Shown here one piece after another: positions 54,396 to 63,305 of a stretch of DNA of 64,000 bases (position 1 is the stretch's first letter; the number at the start of each line of letters is the position of its first letter). The translations under genes were made by a program, and so were the position numbers. Source of the stretch: Flavobacterium seoulense (GTDB lineage Bacteria; Bacteroidota; Bacteroidia; Flavobacteriales; Flavobacteriaceae); assembly GCF_000695795.1 (NCBI RefSeq), contig NZ_JNCA01000017.1, forward strand, positions 120,550 to 184,549, read 5' to 3'. The notes under the pieces were generated by a model. The model made no database searches. It was not told the DNA's origin and saw only the letters and a list, made by a program, of their open reading frames with translations.

Positions 54396-56249
54396 TTATT
54401 TTTTCAGCCAGGCATCTTTCAATTGTTTTTTAGAAGCATCAGTAACTTCGATATGTACTTTTTGCTGATGAGGTAATTTGATGGCTCCTTTTAGTACTTG
54501 TTCTTTTCCTGAACGCTTAATTTTTACATTAACAATGTCGTTTTCTGTCCATTTATCACTTTCGTTAATCATGTCGTAAATATTATCATAATTGTAAGCA
54601 ATGTTGTTGATTTCAAGGATAACATCTCCGCCTTTTAATCCAAGACTAGTAAAAAACTCATTCAGCTCCATATTTGGGATTACAATGATTTCTTTCGTAT
54701 CCGGATTTACTGAAATATAAGGTGTTTTTCCTTTAATAAAAACAGCATCCGGAACTTGTTTGTTCGATTTTGTTAAACCTATTTTGGCTAAATAAAATTC
54801 ATACGGAATAGGAGTGCTTCCTGCAACGTATGTTTTTAAAAAATCGCCTACTTCAGGATAAGTCAGTTCAGTAATTTTATTAAAAAGTTCGTTATCATTG
54901 AATGCTTTAGAAACGCCATATTCATTAGATAATTTTTGCATTAAATCAAGAATTCCTCTTTCGCCATTGCTTTTTTCGCGAATGATGATATCGATACACA
55001 TTCCTATCAAAGCACCTTTTTGGTACACATTCAAATATTGATCTTTATATGGCTGCTTTAATACATTAGTACTCATTTCAGTAAACGGCATGGTATCGTT
55101 TAATGTTGAGGCTTCATCAATTTTTTCGGCTATTCTGTTGTAGAAATCCGCTTCGTCAATTAAGCCCTGATTGATTTGGAACAGATTAGCAAAATACTCT
55201 GTAACGCCTTCGTACATCCATAAATGTTCAGACATTTTAGGAGCATTGTAATCAAAATCCTGAATTTCTTTAGAATGAATTGTTAGTGGTGTTACAATAT
55301 GAAAGAATTCATGAGAAACTACATCCATCATTGTTTTTACTAATTCGTCTTTTTCCATTACTTCCGGCAAAACTACTGTCGTAGCGGTAGGATGTTCAAG
55401 CGCACCAAAACCATGCGCATCATCTTCTTTCATACTTGATAAATATAAAAGAACAGAATATTTTTTAGTAGCATTGATTTTGCCTAAAAAGTGTTTTTGA
55501 GCCGTCATCATGGTTTTCATTTCAGGAGTAATACTCTCGGCAGTATATTTTCCTGTAGGCGAATAAACGCTAATTTGTATATCCATTCCATCTACGTTAA
55601 ACGTAGTGTAATCCGGTTTCGAATACATAATAGGATTTTCTACTAATTCGGCGTAGCGTGAAGTAACAAAATAATCAGTTGTAGTGCTGTTGTCCTGATC
55701 AGTCATTGAAGTGCTTCCCCATAAATTAGCCGGATGATTTACCGTTAATTGGTAAGGAGTTACCATAAAATTGTCAAAATAACCAATAAAACAATGTGTG
55801 TTGATCATGAAATTTTCACCAGCATTTATGTTAGAACCTGCAGGCGAAAAAATATCATCTTTGCCAAAACCAGTTCCTTTTTCGGTATCAAAAGTATCGT
55901 TTACTAAATAAGTAATTTTGGTTAGAGTGTTTGCTTTAGTAATTGTCCAGGAATTCTCGTCAAGCTTTTTTACTTCTAATGTATTTCCTTTTTTATCGTA
56001 CGCTTTTAGATCTTCAATATATCTTCCGTAATTGTCTTCAGAATAAGTTCCCGGAACTGTTTTTGGGATACGATAAACAATTTCGTTAGCAGTTACTTTT
56101 GGAGCATTTACAGTAACGAGAACCTGATCATTTTTAACTTCATTTAGATTGATTGTAGCCTGAATAACTTGTTCTTTAGCTGTTGGGGTGACTGTTTTAC
56201 AACTCCAAAGCATCGAAGTTAAAGCAAATGCAAATACTATTTTTTTCAT
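54396..56249 (-). CDS. M61 family metallopeptidase with PDZ domain
   Basis: 617 residues. A lipoprotein-like signal ends at MLWSC (Cys17). An N-terminal beta domain (~25-200) precedes the M61 catalytic domain with the zinc motif HEFFH (~313) in DVVSHEFFHIVTPL and a downstream WMYEGVTEYFAN, which supplies the third ligand Glu. A PDZ-like domain (~500-600, LGLKGGDVILEINN) ends it. Related enzymes are glycyl aminopeptidases. It probably acts at the periplasmic or outer-membrane surface. It precedes the DUF4369 gene by 89 bases. Confidence 0.9.
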   Translation of the reverse strand: MKKIVFAFALTSMLWSCKTVTPTAKEQVIQATINLNEVKNDQVLVTVNAPKVTANEIVYRIPKTVPGTYSEDNYGRYIEDLKAYDKKGNTLEVKKLDENSWTITKANTLTKITYLVNDTFDTEKGTGFGKDDIFSPAGSNINAGENFMINTHCFIGYFDNFMVTPYQLTVNHPANLWGSTSMTDQDNSTTTDYFVTSRYAELVENPIMYSKPDYTTFNVDGMDIQISVYSPTGKYTAESITPEMKTMMTAQKHFLGKINATKKYSVLLYLSSMKEDDAHGFGALEHPTATTVVLPEVMEKDELVKTMMDVVSHEFFHIVTPLTIHSKEIQDFDYNAPKMSEHLWMYEGVTEYFANLFQINQGLIDEADFYNRIAEKIDEASTLNDTMPFTEMSTNVLKQPYKDQYLNVYQKGALIGMCIDIIIREKSNGERGILDLMQKLSNEYGVSKAFNDNELFNKITELTYPEVGDFLKTYVAGSTPIPYEFYLAKIGLTKSNKQVPDAVFIKGKTPYISVNPDTKEIIVIPNMELNEFFTSLGLKGGDVILEINNIAYNYDNIYDMINESDKWTENDIVNVKIKRSGKEQVLKGAIKLPHQQKVHIEVTDASKKQLKDAWLKK

Positions 56250-56304
56250 TGTTTTTGTTTTTTGAGAACTGTTTGTCTAAATTGAAAACAGATAAAGAGA
56301 AATA

Positions 56305-56334
56305 AAAAAACACTCATGATTAAGAGTGCTTTTT
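56305..56334 (-). terminator. Terminator of the DUF2805 gene
   Basis: Stem with CACTC (56311-56315) and GAGTG (56324-56328), extended by A/T pairs and one G-U pair, with a T run on the reverse strand. Confidence 0.6.
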
Positions 56335-56340
56335 AAAAAT

Positions 56341-56619
56341 TTAGTCTAATTTATTTTTGATATAATACTTTCCATCTAAATCATCATCAAAATCATCTAC
56401 TTTGAGAGGCTTAGGCTTAGGTTTAGTAGCTGTCGCTTTCTTTTTCCACATTTCAAATTTTTCCAGAGGCATCTTTTTTTTCATAATTTCCAGAACCTCT
56501 TTTTCAGCCAATCCAAATTCTTTTTTTATAATTTCAAATGGATTTCTTTCCTCTAGGGCTAATGTAACAAGTTTTTCAGTTTGTTCCCAGGTCAGTTCTT
56601 TACGGTTACTCTTTTTCAT
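56341..56619 (-). CDS. DUF2805 / TIGR03643 family protein
   Basis: 92 residues from the ATG at 56619; the GTG one codon upstream is less likely. The pattern EQTEKLVTLALEERNPFEIIKKEFGLAEKEVLEIMKKKM is the DUF2805 core, a helical DNA-binding-like module. A Lys/Pro-rich stretch and an acidic DDFDDDLDGKYYI tail follow. Function is unknown. About 180 AT-rich bases upstream contain nothing clear except the end of the EamA gene. Confidence 0.85.
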   Translation of the reverse strand: MKKSNRKELTWEQTEKLVTLALEERNPFEIIKKEFGLAEKEVLEIMKKKMPLEKFEMWKKKATATKPKPKPLKVDDFDDDLDGKYYIKNKLD

Positions 56620-56799
56620 CACGTGAAAATTAATTCTAAATAAGTTTTTTTAAATTAAAAATGAAATTGTTATAGTTGTCAATATTAATAAAAAAAAGAA
56701 TTACTTTTTTGAAAAAAATATTTTTTTTGTGTGAATTTTTGTTTCCGTAAAAATTGTATTTAGCTAAGAATGAACATTGTTTTTTTGATAAAAAAGAGC

Positions 56800-57690
56800 T
56801 TATTTTTTTAAACGAATATTCATCAAAACAATAGCAGCAATTATTAAAAAAATACCAAACCATTGCAAGCCATTTACTTTTTCAGACAGTAAAAAATAAG
56901 CCATAGCAACCGAAACAGGCAATTCGAGTGCCGAAACAATACTTCCTAATCCAATTCCTGTAAGCGGGAAACCGGTATTCAATAAAAGTGGCGGAATGAT
57001 GGTGCCAAATAATGCCAAAATAATTCCCCATCTCATATAAATAGAAAAATTAAAAGGAGTGACCTGTGTAATAAAAGCAAAAGCAATTACAATGAAAGTT
57101 CCGCCCAGAAGCATAAAAAAACTACGTCTTATCGAAGAAATTTCGGGAGCTACTCTGTTAGCACTAAACATAGTTGTGGTAAATGCCGCTGCTGCTAATA
57201 TTCCCCAAAAGAAACCACGCCAGTCTAAACTAATGCTGCTGTTTAATAAATTAGTAGCCAGAACAGTTCCTGTGAGCGTAATAATAACTGCGATTATTTT
57301 TTGTAATGAAGGTCTGGTTTTGTCTAAGAGCATTTCGAGTAAAACACCCATCCAAACGGTTTGCATCAATAAGACAATACCAATAGAAACCGGAACGTAG
57401 CGTACTGATAAGTAATAAAAAACACTCGTAAAACCCATTGAAGTTCCTGCTAAAACAAGCTTTAGAATTTGCTGTTTCGAAATTTCTACAGTACTGCTTT
57501 TCTTTTTTAACTGTAAAAAAATATTAAGAATCAGCACACCTAAAAGTCCTAATGTAAATTGAGATCCGCTCACTTCGGCAGTAGTATATCCTTCCTGATA
57601 AGCTATTTTTACAAATGTAGCCAGCATGCCGTAACTGCTGGCTCCTAATCCTACTAATAATACTCCTTTTAAAGTTTTATTTTTAACCAT
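56800..57690 (-). CDS. EamA (drug/metabolite) family transporter
   Basis: 296 residues from the ATG at 57690; an upstream in-frame start lies beyond the promoter box. Ten hydrophobic helices form two EamA repeats, with GASSYGMLATFVKIAY at the start and PLTGIGLGSIVSALELPVSVAMAYFLLSE near the end. It is an inner-membrane carrier of small metabolites of unknown identity. It has its own -7 box at 57711 and stands alone. Confidence 0.9.
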   Translation of the reverse strand: MVKNKTLKGVLLVGLGASSYGMLATFVKIAYQEGYTTAEVSGSQFTLGLLGVLILNIFLQLKKKSSTVEISKQQILKLVLAGTSMGFTSVFYYLSVRYVPVSIGIVLLMQTVWMGVLLEMLLDKTRPSLQKIIAVIITLTGTVLATNLLNSSISLDWRGFFWGILAAAAFTTTMFSANRVAPEISSIRRSFFMLLGGTFIVIAFAFITQVTPFNFSIYMRWGIILALFGTIIPPLLLNTGFPLTGIGLGSIVSALELPVSVAMAYFLLSEKVNGLQWFGIFLIIAAIVLMNIRLKK

Positions 57691-57710
57691 GTTTGTGTTT
57701 TTTGAATCTG

Positions 57711-57718
57711 CAAAAATA
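57711..57718 (-). promoter_or_regulatory. -7 box TATTTTTG for the EamA gene
   Basis: Reverse-strand exact TAnnTTTG match, 20 bases before the ATG at 57690. It supports that start over the longer frame. Confidence 0.55.
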
Positions 57719-57827
57719 AGCCTAAGCAGCAATTCGATTCAAAATTACACATAGATAAAATTGATATGTTTATAGTCAAAGTTATTTTTATAGTAATGTA
57801 TTCGAAAAAAAGACTTTATCTTTTCTA

Positions 57828-58994
57828 CTAAAATAATCCTTGTAACGGAGCATTTTTTATTCCAATTTTTTGGTAGTCAAAAGCCATTTTTTCTTTTAAT
57901 AAACTTGAATATACGGATCTAAAATCAATTTGGTATTTCAAATCACCTTGCGATAAATCGGCTAGGTTAGGGTTGTTACCTATTACTTTTCCGCGGTTTT
58001 GTCCGCCAATGACAAACATAGGGGCAGCAGTTCCGTGATCCGTTCCGTTCCCATTGTCTTTTACTCTTCGTCCAAATTCAGAAAAAACAACAATAGTTAC
58101 ATTTTGAAGTAAATTAGCCTGCTTTAGATCCTGATAAAAACTATAAATAGCTCCGTCCAGTTCTTTGAATTTATTTCCCTGAATTGCCAGCTGATTGTCG
58201 TGCGTATCATAACCGCCCTGAGAAGTATAATACACTTTTGAATTCAGATTTCCTTTTATCAAACGTCCAATCCATTCCAGATTTTTGCCTAAAGCAGTTT
58301 TTGGATAACTAATTTCTGTAGTTGATTGTGTCAATGCTTTTTGGATTTCATCTGAACCTTCTAAGACTGAATTGGCTACTTTTCGAACAAAATCCAATGA
58401 GGAATTCTCAGATAATACACCCGTTTCCTCTTTTTGTTTTTTAATCTTAAATCGGTCCGGATCTTTTACGGTAATCGAGTTAGGACTATCTCCTTTTAGT
58501 GATAAATTATCAATAGAATCAATGTTGATTCCTGCTGTGGGAGTATGCGTTACACATTGTAAATCAAGATAACGACCCAGCCAGCCTTCGTTGATATATT
58601 TATTCGAATCAGTAGCGGTTTGCCAAATTTCCTGACTTCTAAAATGTGAACGATTGGGTTCAGGATAACCTACATTCTGAATTACCGATAAATCTCCGTT
58701 TTGCTGCATTTGAGCAAATCCGGCTAAAGATGGATGAAATCCCATACCTTTTGTTTTCGAAATAACATCATCTTTCGTAATGGCAATTTTTGGGCGTAAA
58801 TCATAGTATAAAGGATCATCAAAAGGAATAAAAGTGTTCAAACCATCATTTCCTCCGTTGAGTTGTACAAAAACAAGGCATTGTTCTCCTATAATCAGAT
58901 TTTTTTGAAAACCATAAGAGAATAAAAAATTAGGAAGTAACAAGCTTCCGCCTGTTAATGTTCCTGTAAGCGATAAAAAATTTCTTCTGTTCAT
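57828..58994 (-). CDS. DUF1501 family protein
   Basis: 388 residues from the ATG at 58994. The N-terminus MNRRNFLSLTGTLTGGSLLL resembles a Tat-like export signal (RRNFL). The body has the DUF1501 features CLVFVQLNGGNDGLNTFIPF, HPSLAGFAQM, SHFRSQEIWQT, YDTHDNQ and VFSEFGRRVKDNGNGTDHG, placing it in the alkaline-phosphatase-like fold with conserved Asp/His. It lies 26 bases after the DUF1800 gene, and these two families are regular neighbours. They are thought to act together on an extracytoplasmic substrate, which remains unknown. Confidence 0.9.
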   Translation of the reverse strand: MNRRNFLSLTGTLTGGSLLLPNFLFSYGFQKNLIIGEQCLVFVQLNGGNDGLNTFIPFDDPLYYDLRPKIAITKDDVISKTKGMGFHPSLAGFAQMQQNGDLSVIQNVGYPEPNRSHFRSQEIWQTATDSNKYINEGWLGRYLDLQCVTHTPTAGINIDSIDNLSLKGDSPNSITVKDPDRFKIKKQKEETGVLSENSSLDFVRKVANSVLEGSDEIQKALTQSTTEISYPKTALGKNLEWIGRLIKGNLNSKVYYTSQGGYDTHDNQLAIQGNKFKELDGAIYSFYQDLKQANLLQNVTIVVFSEFGRRVKDNGNGTDHGTAAPMFVIGGQNRGKVIGNNPNLADLSQGDLKYQIDFRSVYSSLLKEKMAFDYQKIGIKNAPLQGLF

Positions 58995-59020
58995 AATCAA
59001 ATAGGTTTTATAACTTACAT

Positions 59021-60427
59021 TTAAATTAATTGAAATTCAGGTTCTTTGACCATAGCGTTAAAAAGACGAATCACCGCCTGATCAGCATTTTCAGCTTCGG
59101 GATTGAAATCGTATTTTAAAATTTTTTCAAAATCCTTTTGAGCTTCTTCATCTACTTTAAATAGTAATCGATCTGATAATTGACTGATAATTTGTTTATT
59201 AGTTCCTTTTTTCCAGTCTAAATGAATAGAAGTCTTTCTGACTTTCGAATTATTCATTGTCGAATCCATCATATTTGCAATTGCTTTTTGGTTGAAATTT
59301 TCTTTTCCGCTGCAATATAAATCGGCAATGTTATTACGCTGCAAATAGATTTGCGAAGTCAGCCAGGATTTTCCGCCTTCCCAGCCTTTTACATTGGGCT
59401 GATTGAATAAATCCATACCCTGACTTTTGAGAAAAGCGACTATTGGTCTGCTGTTTTTTGGATCAATATGCAGTTCTGCCAGCAATTGAAGGTTATATTC
59501 TAAAGGATTTTTAATCTTCGAACCAGCAGTTTGTTTATCAAATTCTTCGGTGAAAATTTTTTCTAATAAAGGTTGTATTTCAAAGTCTTTTTTTCTAAAA
59601 TAATCACCATAATAAGTCACTAATTTTTCTGGCGGATTATCATAAACAAACCATTGCAGAATTTTTTTAGTAAAAAGATACGGACTGTTTTTTTGTTCGA
59701 AAATAATATCAACAATGTCATCTGATTTAAAGTTTCCTTTTTTGCCCAGATATACAATTTCAGAAGTGTCTCTTAATTTTTCTCTGTATGTTCCGCCATT
59801 ATCTCCGGGACTTAATCCTGCAAGCGCTTTGGCACCGTTTTTAATATCATCTTCGGTATAATTGCCAATGCCAATAGTAAAAAGTTCGAGTAATTCCCTG
59901 CTTAAATTCTCGTTGATTTTTCCTTTTCGATTATCGGTATTATCCAGATAACGTAACATGGCATTGCTTTTTAGAATAGCTTTTGTTAATTCTCTAAAAT
60001 TTCCAAAAGCATTTTTTCTAAGGAGCTGATTGTGTTCAAAAAGCCAGTAGTTTACTTTTACTTTTTGATAAGTTGATACATAATGATTGTGTAAAAAGAC
60101 CGTCATTTTTTCACGCAACGGATAATTTTCATTCATCATTTTCTCAATCCACCAGGATTTCATCTCAAGAGAAGTTTGTCCGTCTTGTTTTTGAATTTCT
60201 TTTTGAATTTCCCTTTTTTGTTCTGTGTTTAAGGTTTTATATTTTTCCCGGCGTTCGCGAAAATCAGCTGTTGTTTTTGGACTTTCATTTAAAAAATCAG
60301 GAAGACTATTGTCAAAATCCAACTTGAATGAGGCATCAAGAAATTTAGCAATTCCCATTTTTTCGATGGCTGTAGCTTGCTTGTTGGAAAAGCCTAAACG
60401 GAGGGACCAGAGGGAATGACTATTCAT
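59021..60427 (-). CDS. DUF1800 family protein
   Basis: 468 residues. DUF1800 features include KMTVFLHNHYVSTYQKV, NAMLRYLDNTDNRKGKINEN, LSRELLELFTIGIGNYTEDD and LLAELHIDP, then VKGWEGGKSWLTS. No signal peptide is obvious at the N-terminus, which is odd given that its partner appears exported. It is the first gene of the DUF1800-DUF1501 pair. The 185-base gap upstream holds no clear promoter box. Confidence 0.9.
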   Translation of the reverse strand: MNSHSLWSLRLGFSNKQATAIEKMGIAKFLDASFKLDFDNSLPDFLNESPKTTADFRERREKYKTLNTEQKREIQKEIQKQDGQTSLEMKSWWIEKMMNENYPLREKMTVFLHNHYVSTYQKVKVNYWLFEHNQLLRKNAFGNFRELTKAILKSNAMLRYLDNTDNRKGKINENLSRELLELFTIGIGNYTEDDIKNGAKALAGLSPGDNGGTYREKLRDTSEIVYLGKKGNFKSDDIVDIIFEQKNSPYLFTKKILQWFVYDNPPEKLVTYYGDYFRKKDFEIQPLLEKIFTEEFDKQTAGSKIKNPLEYNLQLLAELHIDPKNSRPIVAFLKSQGMDLFNQPNVKGWEGGKSWLTSQIYLQRNNIADLYCSGKENFNQKAIANMMDSTMNNSKVRKTSIHLDWKKGTNKQIISQLSDRLLFKVDEEAQKDFEKILKYDFNPEAENADQAVIRLFNAMVKEPEFQLI

Positions 60428-60613
60428 AATATGTAGGTTTTAATTTTTTTGGTTTGTTTTCTAGGTTGTTAAAAATTAAGATGTTAAAAAGTTAGAAAGG
60501 TTTAATGGACTTTTTTAATAAAAATAATTCATTTTTCAATTAGGGTAAAACTATTTATAGTTGTCTTAGTATAAAGAACATACTAAATATAACGATAACT
60601 AAAATTAAAAATT

Positions 60614-61054
60614 ATGAAAACGATAAAAACATTAGCAGCATTACTTTTCTTTGGTGCAATTGTAACAGTACAAGCGCAGGAAAGTAAAACGGATATAAAT
60701 GCCTATTACAAACAAAGAGGTATTGAAGATGCAAAAGCTGATTTAAGTTTTACTGCTAAAACTAAAGCCGAAGAAAAAGCTTTTTGGAAAGAGCAAAAAG
60801 CCTACGAAAAAGAATTGAAACGCAAAAATAAAGAAGCCTATCGTGCTTATATTGCGAGTAAGAAAGAAGCTTATGCTGAGCATTATTATCATTGTGATGC
60901 CCATTGTCATCATAGTGATGGTTTTTATAATCATGCTTCATTTTACTATTATCAATACGACCGACCTGCTTATCAAAGAGTGCCAAGCAAAACATCTGTA
61001 AACACACAAATAGGTGTGGGAGTTCCTGTTCCTAGTGTGAGATTAGGACTTTAA
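60614..61054 (+). CDS. Secreted His/Tyr-rich protein of unknown function
   Basis: 146 residues. The signal peptide (1-21) ends in VQAQ. A Lys/Glu/Ala-rich helical stretch (~45-88) precedes a His/Tyr/Cys-rich stretch (HYYHCDAHCHHSDGFYNH, ~89-108), which could bind metal. The Gly/Val/Pro-rich C-terminus follows. No family recognised. It is convergent with the DUF3784-like gene across an inverted repeat. Confidence 0.65.
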   Translation: MKTIKTLAALLFFGAIVTVQAQESKTDINAYYKQRGIEDAKADLSFTAKTKAEEKAFWKEQKAYEKELKRKNKEAYRAYIASKKEAYAEHYYHCDAHCHHSDGFYNHASFYYYQYDRPAYQRVPSKTSVNTQIGVGVPVPSVRLGL

Positions 61055-61074
61055 TAAGAATAATAAATAGTTGA

Positions 61075-61149
61075 TTTTAGAATGCAGATTAACGATTCTG
61101 GATTTCAGATTTTATGTTCTGAACAGATCTAAAATCTAGAATCGTTAAT
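61075..61149. repeat. AGAATGCAG-family inverted repeat between convergent genes
   Basis: ATTAACGATTCT (61088-61099) pairs exactly with AGAATCGTTAAT (61138-61149), and AGATTTTA (61107-61114) with TAAAATCT (61130-61137). It shares TAGAATGCAGATT with the repeat at 25127. Confidence 0.7.
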
Positions 61150-61173
61150 CAAAAATCTTCAACGAAATTGATT

Positions 61174-61884
61174 TTAGTTTTTTTGAGCAACTTTAATCAT
61201 TTCGAATAATTTTTCATTGGGCTCTTCCTTTGAAGAATAATACACTTTTTTACCATTTAATTTGGTAATCAAAATATAAGGTTTTGTGTCGGCATTTATA
61301 ATTAGTTTTACGACTTCGCCTTTGTCGGTTTTATAAAAACCTTTTTTGATATTTCCGGCAGAAAATCCATTCGTTCTTCGGGTAATTTTGGGCTGGTCAT
61401 GGATTAATTCAATTGTTTTTATAGCTTTTAACGGAATTATTTCGCCATAACCTCCCTTGAATTCAATAGCGTTTGCGTGCAAAATGAGTTTGGTTTCTTT
61501 AAAATCACGCATAAACATGACAATAATAAAGAGCAAAGCTGCTGCTACAATGTAGGTAGTAATCTTATTTTTTTTGGAATCAAAATATTTAGTGCTTCTA
61601 AAAATGAAATAGATATAAGCCAAAATAGGATAAGCAACAATGAAAATACTGATTTCATTTTCGTAACCAGAATAGATTAATACCATTCCAATCAGGAAAA
61701 AGGATAATCCTAAAAAAACATGAAACTTTTTAAAATAAGCCAAATACGTTTTTATATCTACTTTTTTGCGTTCTTCAATACTCATCGTGTTATATCCTGC
61801 AAGTAAGTATTTGGCATTCCTTTCGGTAACAATAAAGCCTATTGTGATAAAAAGTAAGCTCATTCCAATTAAAGTGTACATCAT
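61174..61884 (-). CDS. Membrane protein with DUF3784-like and PH-like parts
   Basis: 236 residues. The N-terminal ~95 residues have three helices and the pattern TERNAKYLLAGYNTMSIEERKKVDIKTY typical of DUF3784. A fourth helix (~108-127) precedes a soluble C-terminal part (LILHANAIEFKGGYGEIIPLKAIKTIELI, then GNIKKGFYKTDKGEVVKL), which looks like a bacterial PH domain. Function unknown. It is followed by the DUF4256 gene upstream on the same strand, 38 bases away. Confidence 0.75.
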   Translation of the reverse strand: MMYTLIGMSLLFITIGFIVTERNAKYLLAGYNTMSIEERKKVDIKTYLAYFKKFHVFLGLSFFLIGMVLIYSGYENEISIFIVAYPILAYIYFIFRSTKYFDSKKNKITTYIVAAALLFIIVMFMRDFKETKLILHANAIEFKGGYGEIIPLKAIKTIELIHDQPKITRRTNGFSAGNIKKGFYKTDKGEVVKLIINADTKPYILITKLNGKKVYYSSKEEPNEKLFEMIKVAQKN

Positions 61885-61922
61885 ATTTTGAGGTTTATTT
61901 ATTAATAAAATTTCGAAATAGT

Positions 61923-62480
61923 CTAGATTTTTAAAGCGCCACGAAATCCTCTGGCAGCATAATAAGATTCGGCGCCATTGTGATAGACAAATACATTTCC
62001 ATAACGGAAATCAGCAAAAATAGCTCCGCCTAATTTTCTAATATCAGCAGGCGTTTCAATCCAGCTTGATGTTTTGGTATCGAATTTCCCTAGTTTTTGT
62101 AATTCTCTGTATTGTGTTTCTGATAAAAGCGAAATTCCCATTTCGGTAACCAAATCAATAACGCTATTTTTAGGTTTGTTTTCTTTTCGAGCATCTAGTG
62201 CCTGACGGTCATAACAAAGACTTCTGCGTTCTTTTGGGCTTTCGGCTGAACAATCATAAAAATGGTATTCATTAGTATTTTTATCATAAGCGACAACATC
62301 CGGTTCGCCGCCTGTTCTTTCCATTTCCATGATTGACCAAAGTTTCTCAGGATTAGCTTCTAATTTGGTTTGTACTTTATTCCATTCCATTCCTTCATGA
62401 CGATTTTGATTTTTTTCAAAACGTTCTTTTAGTATAGCTAGTAAAGATTCTGTATCTGTTGATGATAATTTACTTTTCAT
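61923..62480 (-). CDS. DUF4256 family protein
   Basis: 185 residues covering the DUF4256 domain: LLAILKERFEKNQNRHEGMEW, MERTGGEPDVV, YHFYDCSAESPKERRSLCYD and IFADFRYGNVFVYHNGAESYY. No signal peptide. Function is unknown. It follows the YdeI-like gene by 18 bases and is probably cotranscribed. Confidence 0.9.
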   Translation of the reverse strand: MKSKLSSTDTESLLAILKERFEKNQNRHEGMEWNKVQTKLEANPEKLWSIMEMERTGGEPDVVAYDKNTNEYHFYDCSAESPKERRSLCYDRQALDARKENKPKNSVIDLVTEMGISLLSETQYRELQKLGKFDTKTSSWIETPADIRKLGGAIFADFRYGNVFVYHNGAESYYAARGFRGALKI

Positions 62481-62498
62481 ATTTTTTACTGTTGTTTA

Positions 62499-63065
62499 TT
62501 ATCTCATTTTACAATTTCGATCGCACAAATCGATGATTTGAGTAATTCTGGATTGTCTGGTTTCTAGTCGTTTTGCTTGGTTCAACCAATATAAATAATT
62601 TTTTCGATACGATTTACTGAAGTTTTCATAATTAGAAAAAGCAACTGGATTTTGAGCAAAAGCGATTTGTAAATCTTCCGGGATTTCTAAGTTTTCGACA
62701 GCGTCTAAGCTTTCCCAAGAACCGTTTTTCTTAGCGATTTCAATTTTTTTCAAACCACTTTCGTGCATTAAATTGCCAGCAATTAAATCTTCAATATAAT
62801 TTTTATTGATTTTGCTCCAGACACTTTTGTCTTTTCTGGGTGTAAAAAGCTGTTGTCTTCGGTCATCATCCAGTTTTTTTACTGTCGAATCGATCCAACC
62901 GTAACAAATAGCCACTTTGACAGCTTCTTCCCAACGCATGCTTTCTGCTTCGTGTGCTACTTTGTAAAAAATTAAATACACCGCCTTGTGACTGCTATGG
63001 TTTTCATGTAACCAGGCTCTCCATTCGGAAGCGTTTTTAAAGTACAGTGTAGGTTTTTCGTTCAT
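62499..63065 (-). CDS. YdeI/OmpD-associated family protein
   Basis: 188 residues. Family features are WRAWLHENHSSHKAVYLIFYK, the core EEAVKVAICYGWIDSTVKKLDD and PRKDKSVWSKINK, plus a C-terminal NFSKSYRKNYLYWLNQAKR. YdeI-like proteins are reported to help with stress or peptide resistance; the mechanism is unclear. Its ATG overlaps the stop of the heptad-repeat ORF upstream by four bases, which suggests coupling. Confidence 0.88.
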   Translation of the reverse strand: MNEKPTLYFKNASEWRAWLHENHSSHKAVYLIFYKVAHEAESMRWEEAVKVAICYGWIDSTVKKLDDDRRQQLFTPRKDKSVWSKINKNYIEDLIAGNLMHESGLKKIEIAKKNGSWESLDAVENLEIPEDLQIAFAQNPVAFSNYENFSKSYRKNYLYWLNQAKRLETRQSRITQIIDLCDRNCKMR

Positions 63066-63259
63066 GGTGTTTTTTGACTTTTGATTGTCTGTTGCAATTT
63101 ACTCAAAGGTTTCTGCAAAATGCTCAAGACCTTCTGCAACTTTTCCAAGATCAGTTTTAACTTTTCCAGAGGTAGTTTTAACTTTTCCAAAGGCAGTTGC
63201 AACTTTTCCAAAGACAATTGTAACTTTTCCAGAGACAGTTGTAACTTCGCAGTTGTCAT
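63062..63259 (-). CDS. Heptad-repeat small ORF on a 21-bp tandem repeat
   Basis: 65 residues made of a repeated 7-residue unit of the form KLQLSLE, giving a regular Leu/Glu/Lys amphipathic helix with no other domain. It is encoded by the 21-bp tandem repeat at 63094-63282, which keeps the frame exactly. The start is ATG at 63259, and the stop overlaps the YdeI-like start (ATGA). It could be a real coiled-coil peptide, a translated leader, or a by-product of the repeat. Coding use is plausible because the repeat units have no stops in this frame. Confidence 0.45.
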   Translation of the reverse strand: MTTAKLQLSLEKLQLSLEKLQLPLEKLKLPLEKLKLILEKLQKVLSILQKPLSKLQQTIKSQKTP

Positions 63260-63282
63260 TTGTAACTTTTGGGTAGTTATTT
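63094..63282. repeat. Nine-unit 21-bp tandem repeat
   Basis: Nine consecutive 21-base units with no length change; the central five (63136-63240) share a GYAACTTTTCCAAAGRCAGTT-like consensus. The outer units have diverged. Because 21 is a multiple of three, both strands stay open. It is likely variable in copy number between strains. Confidence 0.85.
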
Positions 63283-63305
63283 TTAATTTTTTAGTTCATA
63301 TTATT

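Noticed and set aside
56636..56863. Reverse-strand ORF of about 75 codons at the end of the EamA gene
   Set aside because: It overlaps the EamA end in another frame, is dominated by Asn, Lys, Phe and Ile as expected of AT-rich noise, and has no domain pattern.
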